NCBI GenBank assembly: GCA_934590355.1
Contig: CAKTOX010000003.1
Coordinates: 30,438-94,437 of the forward strand
Source of the DNA: an uncultured Oscillospiraceae bacterium
GTDB lineage: Bacteria; Bacillota; Clostridia; Oscillospirales; Oscillospiraceae
Direction of reading: 5' to 3'
DNA length: 64,000 bases
In this document: positions 41,701-49,858 of the stretch, piece by piece
Layout of the letters: the number at the start of each line of letters is the position of its first letter
How positions within the stretch are numbered: position 1 is the stretch's first letter
Translations under genes and position numbers: made by a program
Notes under the pieces: generated by a model
Databases searched by the model: none
What the model was told of the DNA's origin: nothing
What the model saw: only the letters and a program-made list of their open reading frames with translations

Positions 41701-42779
41701 AGCTCGGTCACGATGATCCGACTATGATCCGTATGCTTGAGGACGCAACGGGCGTTAATGCGCGCGAGATACTGCTCTCGGATCCGGACACGATGAAAAT
41801 ATTCACGACTCCGACGGTGCTCGGCCTTCCCGAGGACGACGAAATAATCGGCAAGACCGGCAGCATCGGTATCCCCGAATTCGGTACGGGCTTTACCCGG
41901 CAAATGCTCGTGGATACGCAGCCGACGCAGTTTGACACTCTCGTCAGGCTTTCCGGCTTCTCCCACGGCACCGACGTTTGGGCGGGCAACATCCGCGACC
42001 TCATCGTAAACGGCATTGCTACTGTTAACGAGACCGTCGGCTGCCGAGACGATATTATGCTCTATCTTATTCAAAAGGGAATGGAGCCCTCGCTTGCGTT
42101 CAAAACCATGGAGGCCGTGCGTAAGGGCAAGGTCAAGAAAAGCGGCGAATTTCCGGGCGATGCCGAGGCGCAGATGCGCTCTCTCGACGTTCCCGAGTGG
42201 TATATCGAATCCTGCCGCAAGATAGCCTACCTCTTTCCGAAAGCGCACGCTGTTGCGTACGTTATGATGGCGTTCCGCATTGCGTGGTTCAAGGTTCATG
42301 AGCCCCTTGCGTTTTACAGCGCGTATTTCTATCGCCGCAGTCAGAAAAACAGCTTTGACGCCGAGATGATGACGGCGGGAGTGGACGAGGTGCGCCGCAG
42401 GATAAACGACCTTCGGCAGAAGGACGACGCCACCGCGAACGAGGACAGTATACTCACGACGCTTGAATCGGTCTATGAATTTTATATGCGCGGCTTCGAC
42501 TTTGCGCCCATCGACCTTTACGAGTCTAGCGCGACGAAGTTCAAGATAACCGACGACGGCAAGCTCCGCCCGCCCTTCGTGGCGATAGCCGGTCTCGGCG
42601 AAACGGCGGCAATAGACCTTGAAAACTGCACCAAGCGCGGTCAAAGCTATATCTCCGTCGAGGAGGTCAGCGCCGCCTGCCCCAAGGTCAGTACCACCCA
42701 CCTTGAAACGCTGCGCCGTATGGGAGCGTTCGGCGATATGCCCGAAAGCTCTCAGATAAATCTGTTTGAGGGGCTTTAA
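38778..42779 (+). CDS. polC: DNA polymerase III alpha subunit, PolC type
   Basis: A 1333-residue replicative polymerase with its own 3'-5' exonuclease. Order seen: short N-terminal region, OB-fold (~120-205), PHP domain ELHVHTRFSTLDALT (~220) interrupted by exonuclease FDIETTGLNAGSDRMTEIG (~310), HNADFDTGF and HRASDDA, PHP remainder, then the palm with GSRGSVGSSIVAYMSG (~766), zinc cysteines CPKCKH / CPDCG (~795-830), PDIDLNFSGEYQ (~848), and C-terminal fingers and helices. Start is GTG. It is about 100 residues shorter than the Bacillus enzyme, mostly at the N-terminus. Confidence 0.96.
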   Translation: MNEHTPFLDIFPGAAVHKDSCGGLEKAYVTDVEISIEAKTMSIRAWFVRTPAPAELDMLAHILQGDYGLDRVLITPDSPEAARAAKISASAPASGGSDGKVLMGRSIKKAPTNMNELNQDSGRVVVEGDVFEVTSRKLKKRDGAMLCFDMTDLTGSIRVVKFLHPEDDQSLINKVNVGDHLKVNGYVSFSRYEEDIVLEPKDIVLGKKKIRPDEAEEKRVELHVHTRFSTLDALTDPAEIVKRAAYWGHPAIAVTDHGGLQAFPDMWKAGRKHGVKIIYGCEGYLVNDVDGSLAVHGESERNMLDEMVAFDIETTGLNAGSDRMTEIGAVIFAGNEIKATFNTFVDPEMHIPAEITQLTGITDRDVKGAPKEAEALRSFLEFAGGRPLVAHNADFDTGFMSAAAARSGIEFEPVYIDTLALSRALLPDLKKHKLDIVSNRLSLPDFNHHRASDDALVCARIMGRFLDMLQKHDAATLNDIQGVYMRIKPAEHNRSRHMIILVKNKTGLKNLYELVSQSYLKYFYKTPTMPKSILMKYREGLIFGSACGMGELYGAVMHGASDSELRRIASFYDYLEIQPLGNNGFLVDNGAVSDISVLQDYNRRIIEIGRQLNKPVVAASDVHFLDAEDEQYRKILQAAKKFSDADRGCPIYFRTTDEMLAEFDYLGEETARQVVIENPRAIADSVDDIELLPKDLYPPKIENSARDLRDLVYGKMTDIYGENPPEIVKSRVDTELTTILDHNYDVIYMSAQKLVQNSLEHGYLVGSRGSVGSSIVAYMSGITEVNSLPPHYVCPKCKHSEFITDGSFGCGADMPPKNCPDCGTLMRQDGFDIPFETFLGFPGNEKTPDIDLNFSGEYQAQAHKYTEELFGSDHVFRAGTIGTLAEKTAYGYVKKYLEERGITVTKVEENRLAKGLVGVKRTTGQHPGGLVVIPQDMDVTDFCPVQHPADDPKSGIVTTHFEYHCMESNLLKLDELGHDDPTMIRMLEDATGVNAREILLSDPDTMKIFTTPTVLGLPEDDEIIGKTGSIGIPEFGTGFTRQMLVDTQPTQFDTLVRLSGFSHGTDVWAGNIRDLIVNGIATVNETVGCRDDIMLYLIQKGMEPSLAFKTMEAVRKGKVKKSGEFPGDAEAQMRSLDVPEWYIESCRKIAYLFPKAHAVAYVMMAFRIAWFKVHEPLAFYSAYFYRRSQKNSFDAEMMTAGVDEVRRRINDLRQKDDATANEDSILTTLESVYEFYMRGFDFAPIDLYESSATKFKITDDGKLRPPFVAIAGLGETAAIDLENCTKRGQSYISVEEVSAACPKVSTTHLETLRRMGAFGDMPESSQINLFEGL

Positions 42780-42809
42780 TAAAAAAATGTTAAGTTTTTC
42801 GGAACAGTA

Positions 42810-42838
42810 GTGACATTTTAAACGTCTTGTTGTATTAT
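42810..42838 (+). promoter_or_regulatory. Promoter of the phosphodiester glycosidase gene
   Basis: GTGACA (42810-42815), 17-bp spacer, TATTAT (42833-42838). The predicted transcript starts near 42845, upstream of an open reading frame that begins with no standard start codon until 42981. Confidence 0.6.
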
Positions 42839-42980
42839 AGCCCCCTAAGCTTTTAATGCTGTCCGAAAGAAGTGAACTCAAATTAAAGTTTTCAGCTCAA
42901 AATCCACACGGCACACCCAAGGCGGCGGCGAATATAAGGTCAAGCCGCAGCCCGTTGAGGAGCCCAAGATAAAAAGCACC

Positions 42981-44174
42981 GTGTCCGTGAGCAGCTCCGA
43001 GCGTGTGCGCAATATCCAAAAGAAAAAGAAAGCAAAAAAGCGCGGTAAGGTGTTTATTGTCCTTGCCTGCGTACTTGCCATACTCGTCGGGCTTTACTTT
43101 TTTGTTGTCTATACGCAGCTTCCGTTTGTGAAAAACCTGCGCGATATTTACATTGAAACGGCTATGCAGACGATGAGCCATCATTGGCTTGCGGAGCTTA
43201 TATTTCCCGATGACGTCATTGCCGAGGTAATGGATAACGTAAATGCTGCCGCGGACGCTCAAAAAGGCATAGAAAGTAATTGGGCTCATCTCTTTGATAA
43301 GAAGGACACGAGGGATTTCTATGAGCTGTTTGACGAGCTGGACAGGCCCTCGCTTGAGGCGTATCTCGAGGAGCATCCGGAGTATGCGAAAAAATCGCTG
43401 ATGGAGCTTGACATAAACGAAGCGGGGCTTGATGACAAGGGAACGACCATCAAGACCAAGCAGGGCGATCAGGTGCTTGCCATCAACGCGCAAAAGGGAG
43501 TGCTTCTCGTGCGCGTAAAGGGCAGCGACTACATGGGCGTGCTTGCAATACTCAAGGACGCATCCAAAATGCGCTGCTGTGCCGCCGCTCATATCGGCAG
43601 CTTCGGCGAGCTGCTTGAGGACTTCGTCCCGCGCTGCAAGGGCATTATCGGAGTAAATGCCAGCGGCTTTTATGATCCCGAGGGTGTCGGAAACGGTGGC
43701 ACGGTAGACGGCTATGCCATCTGTAACGGCAAGGAATACGGGGCTCATGTCACCCATGGCAGAAAGCGCGTCGAATTCAGAACGGACGACAAGATGTACA
43801 TCGTCGATGCCGAAACAAGCGTAGGAAGCGGAGTGCGTGATGCCGTGGAATTCACCCCCGCGCTCATAATCGACGGCAAGGCGCTCATTGATGCGCAGTC
43901 GGCGTTCCGCTCTATCCAGCCGCGCACTGTTATCGCCCAGTCAAAGGACGGCGACGTTATGATGCTCGTCGTGGAGGGGCGTCTTATAGGCCGCTCGCTC
44001 GGCATCGGGCTTCCCGACTGCACGGAGATACTGCTCGGCTATGATGCGTATCAGGCAATGAATATGGACGGCGGCACGAGCTCAGTCATGTGGTATGACG
44101 GCGAGTATATCACCAAGTGTTCAAACTCCGCCATAAGCTGCCGCTATCTTCCCAACGCATGGATATACGGATAA
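42981..44174 (+). CDS. Phosphodiester glycosidase (NAGPA-domain) membrane protein
   Basis: At least 397 residues: basic, Lys-rich N-terminus (NIQKKKKAKKRGK), one membrane helix (~24-44) and an extracytoplasmic NAGPA domain (~150-395) with NASGFYDPEG, NMDGGTSSVMWYDG and a C-terminal NAWIYG. NAGPA-domain enzymes remove GlcNAc-1-P caps or act on wall phosphodiesters. The first standard start, GTG 42981, has no ribosome site. The frame stays open back to 42876, and an ATT at 42882 follows GAAGTGA by six bases, giving 33 more residues (KVFSSKSTRHTQGGGEY), so the true start may be there. Confidence 0.85.
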   Translation: MSVSSSERVRNIQKKKKAKKRGKVFIVLACVLAILVGLYFFVVYTQLPFVKNLRDIYIETAMQTMSHHWLAELIFPDDVIAEVMDNVNAAADAQKGIESNWAHLFDKKDTRDFYELFDELDRPSLEAYLEEHPEYAKKSLMELDINEAGLDDKGTTIKTKQGDQVLAINAQKGVLLVRVKGSDYMGVLAILKDASKMRCCAAAHIGSFGELLEDFVPRCKGIIGVNASGFYDPEGVGNGGTVDGYAICNGKEYGAHVTHGRKRVEFRTDDKMYIVDAETSVGSGVRDAVEFTPALIIDGKALIDAQSAFRSIQPRTVIAQSKDGDVMMLVVEGRLIGRSLGIGLPDCTEILLGYDAYQAMNMDGGTSSVMWYDGEYITKCSNSAISCRYLPNAWIYG

Positions 44175-44203
44175 CAAAACCGCCCTTTGGGCGGTTTTGT
44201 TAT
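44172..44203 (+). terminator. Terminator of the phosphodiester glycosidase gene
   Basis: AACAAAACCGCCC-TTT-GGGCGGTTTTGTT, a perfect stem that begins at the stop codon. Confidence 0.9.
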
Positions 44204-44244
44204 ACATTTTACAGTTTATTTCATGTATTATTTAATGTATAGGT

Positions 44245-44272
44245 TTGACAAAGTGCGAATTTGTGATATAAA
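44245..44272 (+). promoter_or_regulatory. Promoter of the trmH-dprA-topA string
   Basis: TTGACA (44245-44250), 16-bp spacer, TATAAA (44267-44272). The first ATG (44282) is nine bases past the -10, so the message is probably leaderless. Confidence 0.68.
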
Positions 44273-44281
44273 TTATTGCTT

Positions 44282-45031
44282 ATGGAAAAGATAAGCTCAA
44301 GAAAAAACAGAATAATATGCCATATGCGCTCGGTCGCCTCCGACGCACAGTACAGAAACGACTGCCGTCAATTTATCTGTGACGGCGAAAAAACGCTCAG
44401 AGAAGCCATCGCATTCGGCGCGGATATCAAGCAGGTGCTCTGGCGCGAGGGAGTACCGACGGTCGAGCTGCCGGACAGCGTCGAGCAGTTTTGCGCACCG
44501 GCAGACCTCGTCGAGCATGCTTCGCCCCTAAAGGCGGGACCGGGACCGGTTTTCACGGTCGCAATGCCGGAACAGGACGAGGAAGCCAAGGTCATGCGCG
44601 CCATCGTCATCGAAAATCTTCAGGACCCCGGCAATGTCGGCACGATAATCCGCAGCGCAAACGCCTTCGGGATAGACGCCGTCATCATGGTCGGAGCCTG
44701 TGCGGATCTGTATAACCCAAAAACCGTGCGTGCAAGCATGGGGGCGATATTTCGCCAGAAGGTGATGAAAATGAGCATCGGGCAGCTTGATGACTTCACT
44801 CAGCGCCAAAGCCTGCCGCTTTTCGGCGCGGCCTTGAGCGAGAAGGCTGCCGATATACGCTATTTGGAGCTGCACCGCAGCGCCGTTGCCATCGGAAGCG
44901 AGGGAAGGGGACTGTCAAGGGAGCTGCTTGACATTTGCGGCGGGGAGATAATAATCCCCATGGACCCGGATTCCGAGTCCCTTAACGCAGCGGTCGCGGC
45001 GTCCGTGGTCATGTGGGAAATGTCGAGGTAG
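44282..45031 (+). CDS. TrmH/SpoU-family RNA 2'-O-methyltransferase
   Basis: A 249-residue protein with an N-terminal substrate-binding domain (RQFICDGEKTLREAIAFG) and a C-terminal SPOUT domain: ENLQDPGNVGTIIRSANAFGID (~113), NPKTVRASMGAIFR (~147), AIGSEGRGLSREL (~203) and IPMDPDSESLNAAVAASV (~226), the three SpoU motifs. It methylates ribose in rRNA or tRNA. The ATG at 44282 has no ribosome site and is close to the promoter; a TTG two codons earlier is possible. Followed three bases later by dprA. Confidence 0.93.
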   Translation: MEKISSRKNRIICHMRSVASDAQYRNDCRQFICDGEKTLREAIAFGADIKQVLWREGVPTVELPDSVEQFCAPADLVEHASPLKAGPGPVFTVAMPEQDEEAKVMRAIVIENLQDPGNVGTIIRSANAFGIDAVIMVGACADLYNPKTVRASMGAIFRQKVMKMSIGQLDDFTQRQSLPLFGAALSEKAADIRYLELHRSAVAIGSEGRGLSRELLDICGGEIIIPMDPDSESLNAAVAASVVMWEMSR

Positions 45032-45034
45032 CCT

Positions 45035-46243
45035 ATGAACGAGGTCATTTACTGGCTGTGGTTGTCAACGTCGCCGCGCATAGGCCCGCGAGCGATAACG
45101 GAGCTTCTGCGCTATTACGGCAGTCCGGAGAAAATGTTCTTTTCGCCTGTGGGCGAGATAACGCGCCTGCTCCCGCGTAATATCCAAGGTGCGGAGGAGC
45201 TGGAAAAGCGCGATCTTGACGCGGCAAAGCGCATATTCGAGCGCTGCGACTCAAACGGCATCGACGTTGTGACGCTCAACGAGGAGCTTTATCCGGAGCG
45301 CCTGCGGAATATCCACCAGCCGCCTGCCGTAATATACGTCAGGGGCAAGCTGGGCGACGTGGACAGTGACCCCGCAGTCGCAATTATCGGCACGCGCAAG
45401 TCCACGCCCTACGGCTTTAAGATGGCCGTGCGCATGGGCTATGAGATATCAAAATGCGGCGGCACCGTGGTTTCGGGGCTGACGCAGGGCATTGACGCCG
45501 CCGGAGCGGAGGGGGCATTGCGTGCGGACGGCCGCGTCATCGCGGTGCTCGGCACTCCGCACGAGCTTGACCGCAGCCGTTTTTCCGATGATATCGTCAT
45601 GAAGGGGGCCATCGTCAGCGAATACCCGCCCGGCACGAAGCCCTATGGCTCGTTTTTCCGCGCACGAAACAGGATAACGAGCGGGCTGTCTCTCGGCACG
45701 GTCGTCATTGAAGCTCCGATAAAGAGCGGAACGAGGCTTTTCGTTACAGAGGCCGCCGATCAGGGCAAGGAGATATTCGCCGTGCCCGGACGCGCCGATA
45801 TGCGCAGCAGCGAGGGCAACAATCTGCTGCTCAAGGAGGGCGCAAAGCCCGTTACGGACGGCTGGGACGTCATGAGCGAGTTCGCCGGGTTTTACCCGGA
45901 TAAGCTGAGAAGAGTCGTGTTTGAGCACACCGACGGCTTGTTTCCGGTCACAGAAAAAGCATATCCCAAGCCGAGCGTCAGCGAAGAGCCGGAGAAAAAA
46001 GTTGTTGACAAGGCTCCCGACGCGGCTTATATTGACTTGAAGAAACAGCTCGAGGGCTTAAGTCCCGACCAACTCAGGATAATCCAGGCAATGGACGGAG
46101 GCAGCGTCCATGTGGACAGCATAATCGACAAATGCTCGCTTGCGCCGGCGAAGGTGCTTGCCGAGCTCACGCTGCTCCAGATAAAAGGCTATGTCCGGCA
46201 GGAGTCCGGCAAACGCTTTACATTGAATATTAAAATGAAATGA
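45035..46243 (+). CDS. dprA: DNA-processing protein DprA
   Basis: A 402-residue RecA loader for incoming single-stranded DNA. N-terminal helix-hairpin region, Rossmann-like DprA core with GTRKSTPYGFKMA (~111), GGTVVSGLTQGIDAAGAEGAL (~140), EYPPGTKPYGSFFRARNRITSGLS (~192), and a C-terminal winged helix (~335-400). RBS GAGG before the ATG. Usual partner of topA in Firmicutes. Confidence 0.95.
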   Translation: MNEVIYWLWLSTSPRIGPRAITELLRYYGSPEKMFFSPVGEITRLLPRNIQGAEELEKRDLDAAKRIFERCDSNGIDVVTLNEELYPERLRNIHQPPAVIYVRGKLGDVDSDPAVAIIGTRKSTPYGFKMAVRMGYEISKCGGTVVSGLTQGIDAAGAEGALRADGRVIAVLGTPHELDRSRFSDDIVMKGAIVSEYPPGTKPYGSFFRARNRITSGLSLGTVVIEAPIKSGTRLFVTEAADQGKEIFAVPGRADMRSSEGNNLLLKEGAKPVTDGWDVMSEFAGFYPDKLRRVVFEHTDGLFPVTEKAYPKPSVSEEPEKKVVDKAPDAAYIDLKKQLEGLSPDQLRIIQAMDGGSVHVDSIIDKCSLAPAKVLAELTLLQIKGYVRQESGKRFTLNIKMK

Positions 46244-46252
46244 GGATACCGA

Positions 46253-48529
46253 ATGCCCGCCGCAAAGAAAAATCTTGTTATCGTCGAGTCGCCGGCAAAG
46301 GCGAAGACGATAGAAAAATATCTCGGCAGCGATTATAAAGTCGTGGCGTCTATGGGTCACCTGCGTGATCTGCCCAAGAGCACACTCGGCATAGACGTCG
46401 ATAACGATTTCGAGCCGAAGTACATTCCCGTCAAGGATCATAAGGATATAATCGACGAGCTAAAAAAGCTCAGCAAGAACGCCAAGACCGTCTACCTCGC
46501 GACCGACCCTGACCGCGAGGGTGAAGCCATTTCGTGGCATCTCAAGGAGCTTTTGGCGCTGCCCGATGAGCGCGCAAGACGAGTCACGTTCAACGAGATA
46601 ACCAAAAAGGTCGTTACCGAGAGTATAGAAAAGCCCAGAGACATCGACAACAATCTCGTCGATGCTCAGCAGGCGAGACGACTTCTCGACCGTCTTGTCG
46701 GCTACAAGCTCTCGCCGCTGCTTTGGAAGAAGATCCGCCGCGGTCTTTCCGCAGGCAGAGTTCAGTCCGTCGCAACGCGCATGGTGGTCGACCGCGAGAA
46801 CGAGATACGCAGCTTCGTGAGCGAGGAGTATTGGCTGCTCGACGCCGTCTTCGGCAGCGGCAGCGATGCTAAGTTCACCGCGCGCTTTTTCGGCAAGGAC
46901 GATAAAAAGCTCGAGCTCCGCTCCGAGGAGGAGGTCAACACGGTCATAAACGCGACCAAGGACGAGCCGTTCAAGGTCAAGACCGTCAAGCGCGGCAAAA
47001 AGCACCGCAGCCCCTCGCCTCCGTTTATAACCTCGACCCTCCAGCAGGAGGCAAGCCGCCGTCTCGGCATGACGCCGCGCCGTACCATGTCCATCGCCCA
47101 GCAGCTTTACGAGGGCGTTGACATCGCAGGCTACGGCACGGTCGGTCTTATAACCTACATGAGAACCGACTCTCTGCGCCTTTCCGACGAGGCGCTCATG
47201 GCGGCGAAAAATTATATCATCGACCACTACGGCAAGGAGTATTACCACGGCTCGTTCCGTGTTTACAAGACCAAATCCGGCGCTCAGGACGCGCACGAGG
47301 CCATAAGACCGACAAACGTCGACCTCAGCCCCGACGTCGTTCGCAAGGATCTCACCCCCGAGCAGTACAGACTTTACCGTCTTATTTGGGGCAGATTTAC
47401 CGCCTGCCAGATGGCAAACGCCGTATACGATAACGTCGTTGTTGACGTTGACTCCGCCGGTTATGTTTTCCGTGCAAACTACTCCGAGATGCGCTTTGCC
47501 GGCTACACCGCCGTGTACGAGGAGGGCAAGGACGAGGAGAGCGATGAGCCGCGCAGCAAGCTGCCCACGCTCGAGGAGGGCGAGCAGGTGTTCCTTGAGA
47601 AGATGCTGCCCGAGCAGCAGTTTACACAGCCGCCCGCACGCTACACCGAGGCAACGCTCATCCGCGCAATGGAGGAAAAGGGCATAGGCCGCCCGTCCAC
47701 CTACGCGCCGACAATATCCACCATCACCGCCCATGAGTACGTTGTCAAGGACGGCAAGTATTTAAAGCCCACAAACCTCGGCGAAATAGTAACGCAACTC
47801 ATGGAGGAGCGCTTCCCCGACATTGTCAATCTCAAGTTCACCAACCACATGGAAGAAGAGCTTGACGAGGTCGAGAGCGGAAAGCTCTACTGGAAGCAGC
47901 TTCTGCGCGATTTCTACGGCGACTTCAGCGCCGAGCTTGAGAACGCGGAGAAGGCGCTCGACGGCGTGAGAATAAAGGTTCCGGACGAGCTGAGCGACGA
48001 ATACTGCGATGTCTGCGGACGGCAGATGGTCGTCAAATCCGGACGCTTCGGGAGATTTCTCGCCTGCCCGGCTTATCCCGAGTGCAGCTTTACCAAGCCC
48101 ATCGTCATCGAGATGCCCGGCAAGTGCCCCAAGTGCGGCAGCCGCATACTCAAACGCACCTCGAAAAAAGGCAACACCTACTATGCCTGTGAGCGCGGTG
48201 CGGATTGCCCGTGGCGAGGAACGGCGGCGGACGGCAGCGAGATCAAAGGCTTCATGACGTGGTACGTCCCGACAAAGGACAACTGCCCGAGCTGCGGAAA
48301 AACGCTCTTTAAGCCCAGCGGCAGAGGCCGACTGAAGGCATTCTGCATAAACGAGGATTGCCCCGAGTTCGTGCCCGAGGATAAGCGCGGCTATAAGAAA
48401 AAGCCCGCGGCCGAGGCCACGGAGGACAAGAAGGACGAAAAGAAGTCCGATAAGAAAACCGAGAAGAAGTCATCGGCAAAGAAGCCCGCAGCAAAGAAGA
48501 CTGCGGCGAAAAAGACCAAGGAAAAATAA
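46253..48529 (+). CDS. topA: DNA topoisomerase I
   Basis: A 758-residue type IA enzyme that relaxes negative supercoils. TOPRIM domain VIVESPAKAKTIEKYLG (~8) and ATDPDREGEAISWHL (~85); catalytic Tyr in GLITYMRTDSLRLS (~301); HEAIRPTN (~345). C-terminus holds three Cys4 zinc fingers (CDVCGR ~584, CPKCGS ~625, CPSCGK ~675) and a Lys/Ala repeat tail (~725-758) that likely binds DNA. Start ATG after GAGGATACC. trmFO follows three bases after the stop. Confidence 0.96.
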   Translation: MPAAKKNLVIVESPAKAKTIEKYLGSDYKVVASMGHLRDLPKSTLGIDVDNDFEPKYIPVKDHKDIIDELKKLSKNAKTVYLATDPDREGEAISWHLKELLALPDERARRVTFNEITKKVVTESIEKPRDIDNNLVDAQQARRLLDRLVGYKLSPLLWKKIRRGLSAGRVQSVATRMVVDRENEIRSFVSEEYWLLDAVFGSGSDAKFTARFFGKDDKKLELRSEEEVNTVINATKDEPFKVKTVKRGKKHRSPSPPFITSTLQQEASRRLGMTPRRTMSIAQQLYEGVDIAGYGTVGLITYMRTDSLRLSDEALMAAKNYIIDHYGKEYYHGSFRVYKTKSGAQDAHEAIRPTNVDLSPDVVRKDLTPEQYRLYRLIWGRFTACQMANAVYDNVVVDVDSAGYVFRANYSEMRFAGYTAVYEEGKDEESDEPRSKLPTLEEGEQVFLEKMLPEQQFTQPPARYTEATLIRAMEEKGIGRPSTYAPTISTITAHEYVVKDGKYLKPTNLGEIVTQLMEERFPDIVNLKFTNHMEEELDEVESGKLYWKQLLRDFYGDFSAELENAEKALDGVRIKVPDELSDEYCDVCGRQMVVKSGRFGRFLACPAYPECSFTKPIVIEMPGKCPKCGSRILKRTSKKGNTYYACERGADCPWRGTAADGSEIKGFMTWYVPTKDNCPSCGKTLFKPSGRGRLKAFCINEDCPEFVPEDKRGYKKKPAAEATEDKKDEKKSDKKTEKKSSAKKPAAKKTAAKKTKEK

Positions 48530-48532
48530 TTT

Positions 48533-49858
48533 ATGTGTAATGTTACTGTCCTCGGAGCGGGGCTCGCCGGCAGCGAATGCGCATGGCAGCTCGCTCGCAG
48601 GGGAATAAAGGTGCGGCTCGTCGAAATGAAGCCGAATAAGATGTCCCCGGCGCACAAATCGGAGTTTTTTTCCGAGCTCGTGTGCTCAAATTCGCTGCGC
48701 AGCGATGAGCTTTCAAACGCTGTCGGACTTCTCAAGGCGGAAATGCGGAAAATGGGCTCGCTCATTATGGAAAGCGCGGACGCAAACCGCGTTGCCGCGG
48801 GCGGCGCTCTTGCCGTTGACCGCGACGGCTTTGCGCGGTATGTAACCGAAAAGCTCCGCGCCTGCGAGAATATCGAGATCGTTGCCGAGGAGGCAGCGGA
48901 CTTTCCCGAGGGCGAGGTAGTAGTTGCCACGGGACCTCTCACGAGCGATGCGCTCGCCGATAAGATCGTCGCCTTGTGCGGCGGCGAGGGACTGCATTTT
49001 TACGATGCCGTCGCACCGATCGTGACGCTTGAGAGCGTTGACATGGACAGTGCGTTTTTCGCCTCGCGCTACGACAAGGGAACGGCGGATTATGTAAACT
49101 GCCCCATGAACGAGGACGAGTACAAGGCGTTTATCCGCGAGCTTTGCGGCGCGAAGGAGGCGGTGGTACACGGCTTTGACGACGGCGGCGTATTTGAAGG
49201 CTGCATGCCGGTCGAGGTCATGGCGCGGCGCGGGGAGGATACCCTGCGCTACGGCCCGATGAAGCCCGTCGGACTGCGCGACCCGAGGACGGGACGCGAA
49301 AACTATGCCGTCGTGCAGCTCAGACGAGATAACGCCGACGGAACGCTCTATAATATAGTCGGTTTCCAGACACATCTGACATGGGGCGAGCAGAAGCGCG
49401 TATTTTCAATGATTCCTGCGCTCAAAGACGCAAACTTCGTGCGCTACGGAGTCATGCACCGCAATACGTATCTTAACAGCCCCACGCTGCTGGATCGCTA
49501 TTATCGCCTTAAAGAGCAGCCGCGCCTGAGCTTTGCCGGGCAGATGACCGGCGTTGAGGGCTATGTTGAGTCCGCAGCATCGGGAATGCTCGTCGGCATC
49601 GAGACCGCGGCGCGAATTCTCGGACTTGAGCCGGTCGATTTCCCGCAGGAGACCGCGATGGGCGCACTGAGCCTTTACATATCCGGCGGCAGCGTCGGCG
49701 ATTTCCAGCCCATGAATATTAACTTCGGCATCATTTCGCCTCTGGGCTACCGAGTCAAGGGCAAGCGCAACAAAAACGCCGAGATATCTGCAAGGAGTCT
49801 GGCTATTATAGATGAACTTATGAAAAAGGAGATTTTCGGCAGTGAAGATAATCGTTGA
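48533..49858 (+). CDS. trmFO: tRNA (uracil-5-)-methyltransferase, folate/FAD-dependent
   Basis: A 441-residue flavoenzyme that makes ribothymidine at tRNA position 54 using methylene-tetrahydrofolate. Motifs: VLGAGLAGSECAWQLARRG (~6), SELVCSNSLRSDELSNAVGLLKAEM (~45) with the conserved Cys, FAGQMTGVEGYVESAASGMLVG (~330) and INFGII near the C-terminus. The last 17 bases overlap the plsX start. Confidence 0.96.
   Translation: MCNVTVLGAGLAGSECAWQLARRGIKVRLVEMKPNKMSPAHKSEFFSELVCSNSLRSDELSNAVGLLKAEMRKMGSLIMESADANRVAAGGALAVDRDGFARYVTEKLRACENIEIVAEEAADFPEGEVVVATGPLTSDALADKIVALCGGEGLHFYDAVAPIVTLESVDMDSAFFASRYDKGTADYVNCPMNEDEYKAFIRELCGAKEAVVHGFDDGGVFEGCMPVEVMARRGEDTLRYGPMKPVGLRDPRTGRENYAVVQLRRDNADGTLYNIVGFQTHLTWGEQKRVFSMIPALKDANFVRYGVMHRNTYLNSPTLLDRYYRLKEQPRLSFAGQMTGVEGYVESAASGMLVGIETAARILGLEPVDFPQETAMGALSLYISGGSVGDFQPMNINFGIISPLGYRVKGKRNKNAEISARSLAIIDELMKKEIFGSEDNR

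Noticed and set aside
41049..42881. Minus-strand open frame of 610 codons
   Set aside because: It lies entirely antisense to the 3' part of polC and shows no family motif; long antisense frames arise from the GC-rich third positions of the gene.
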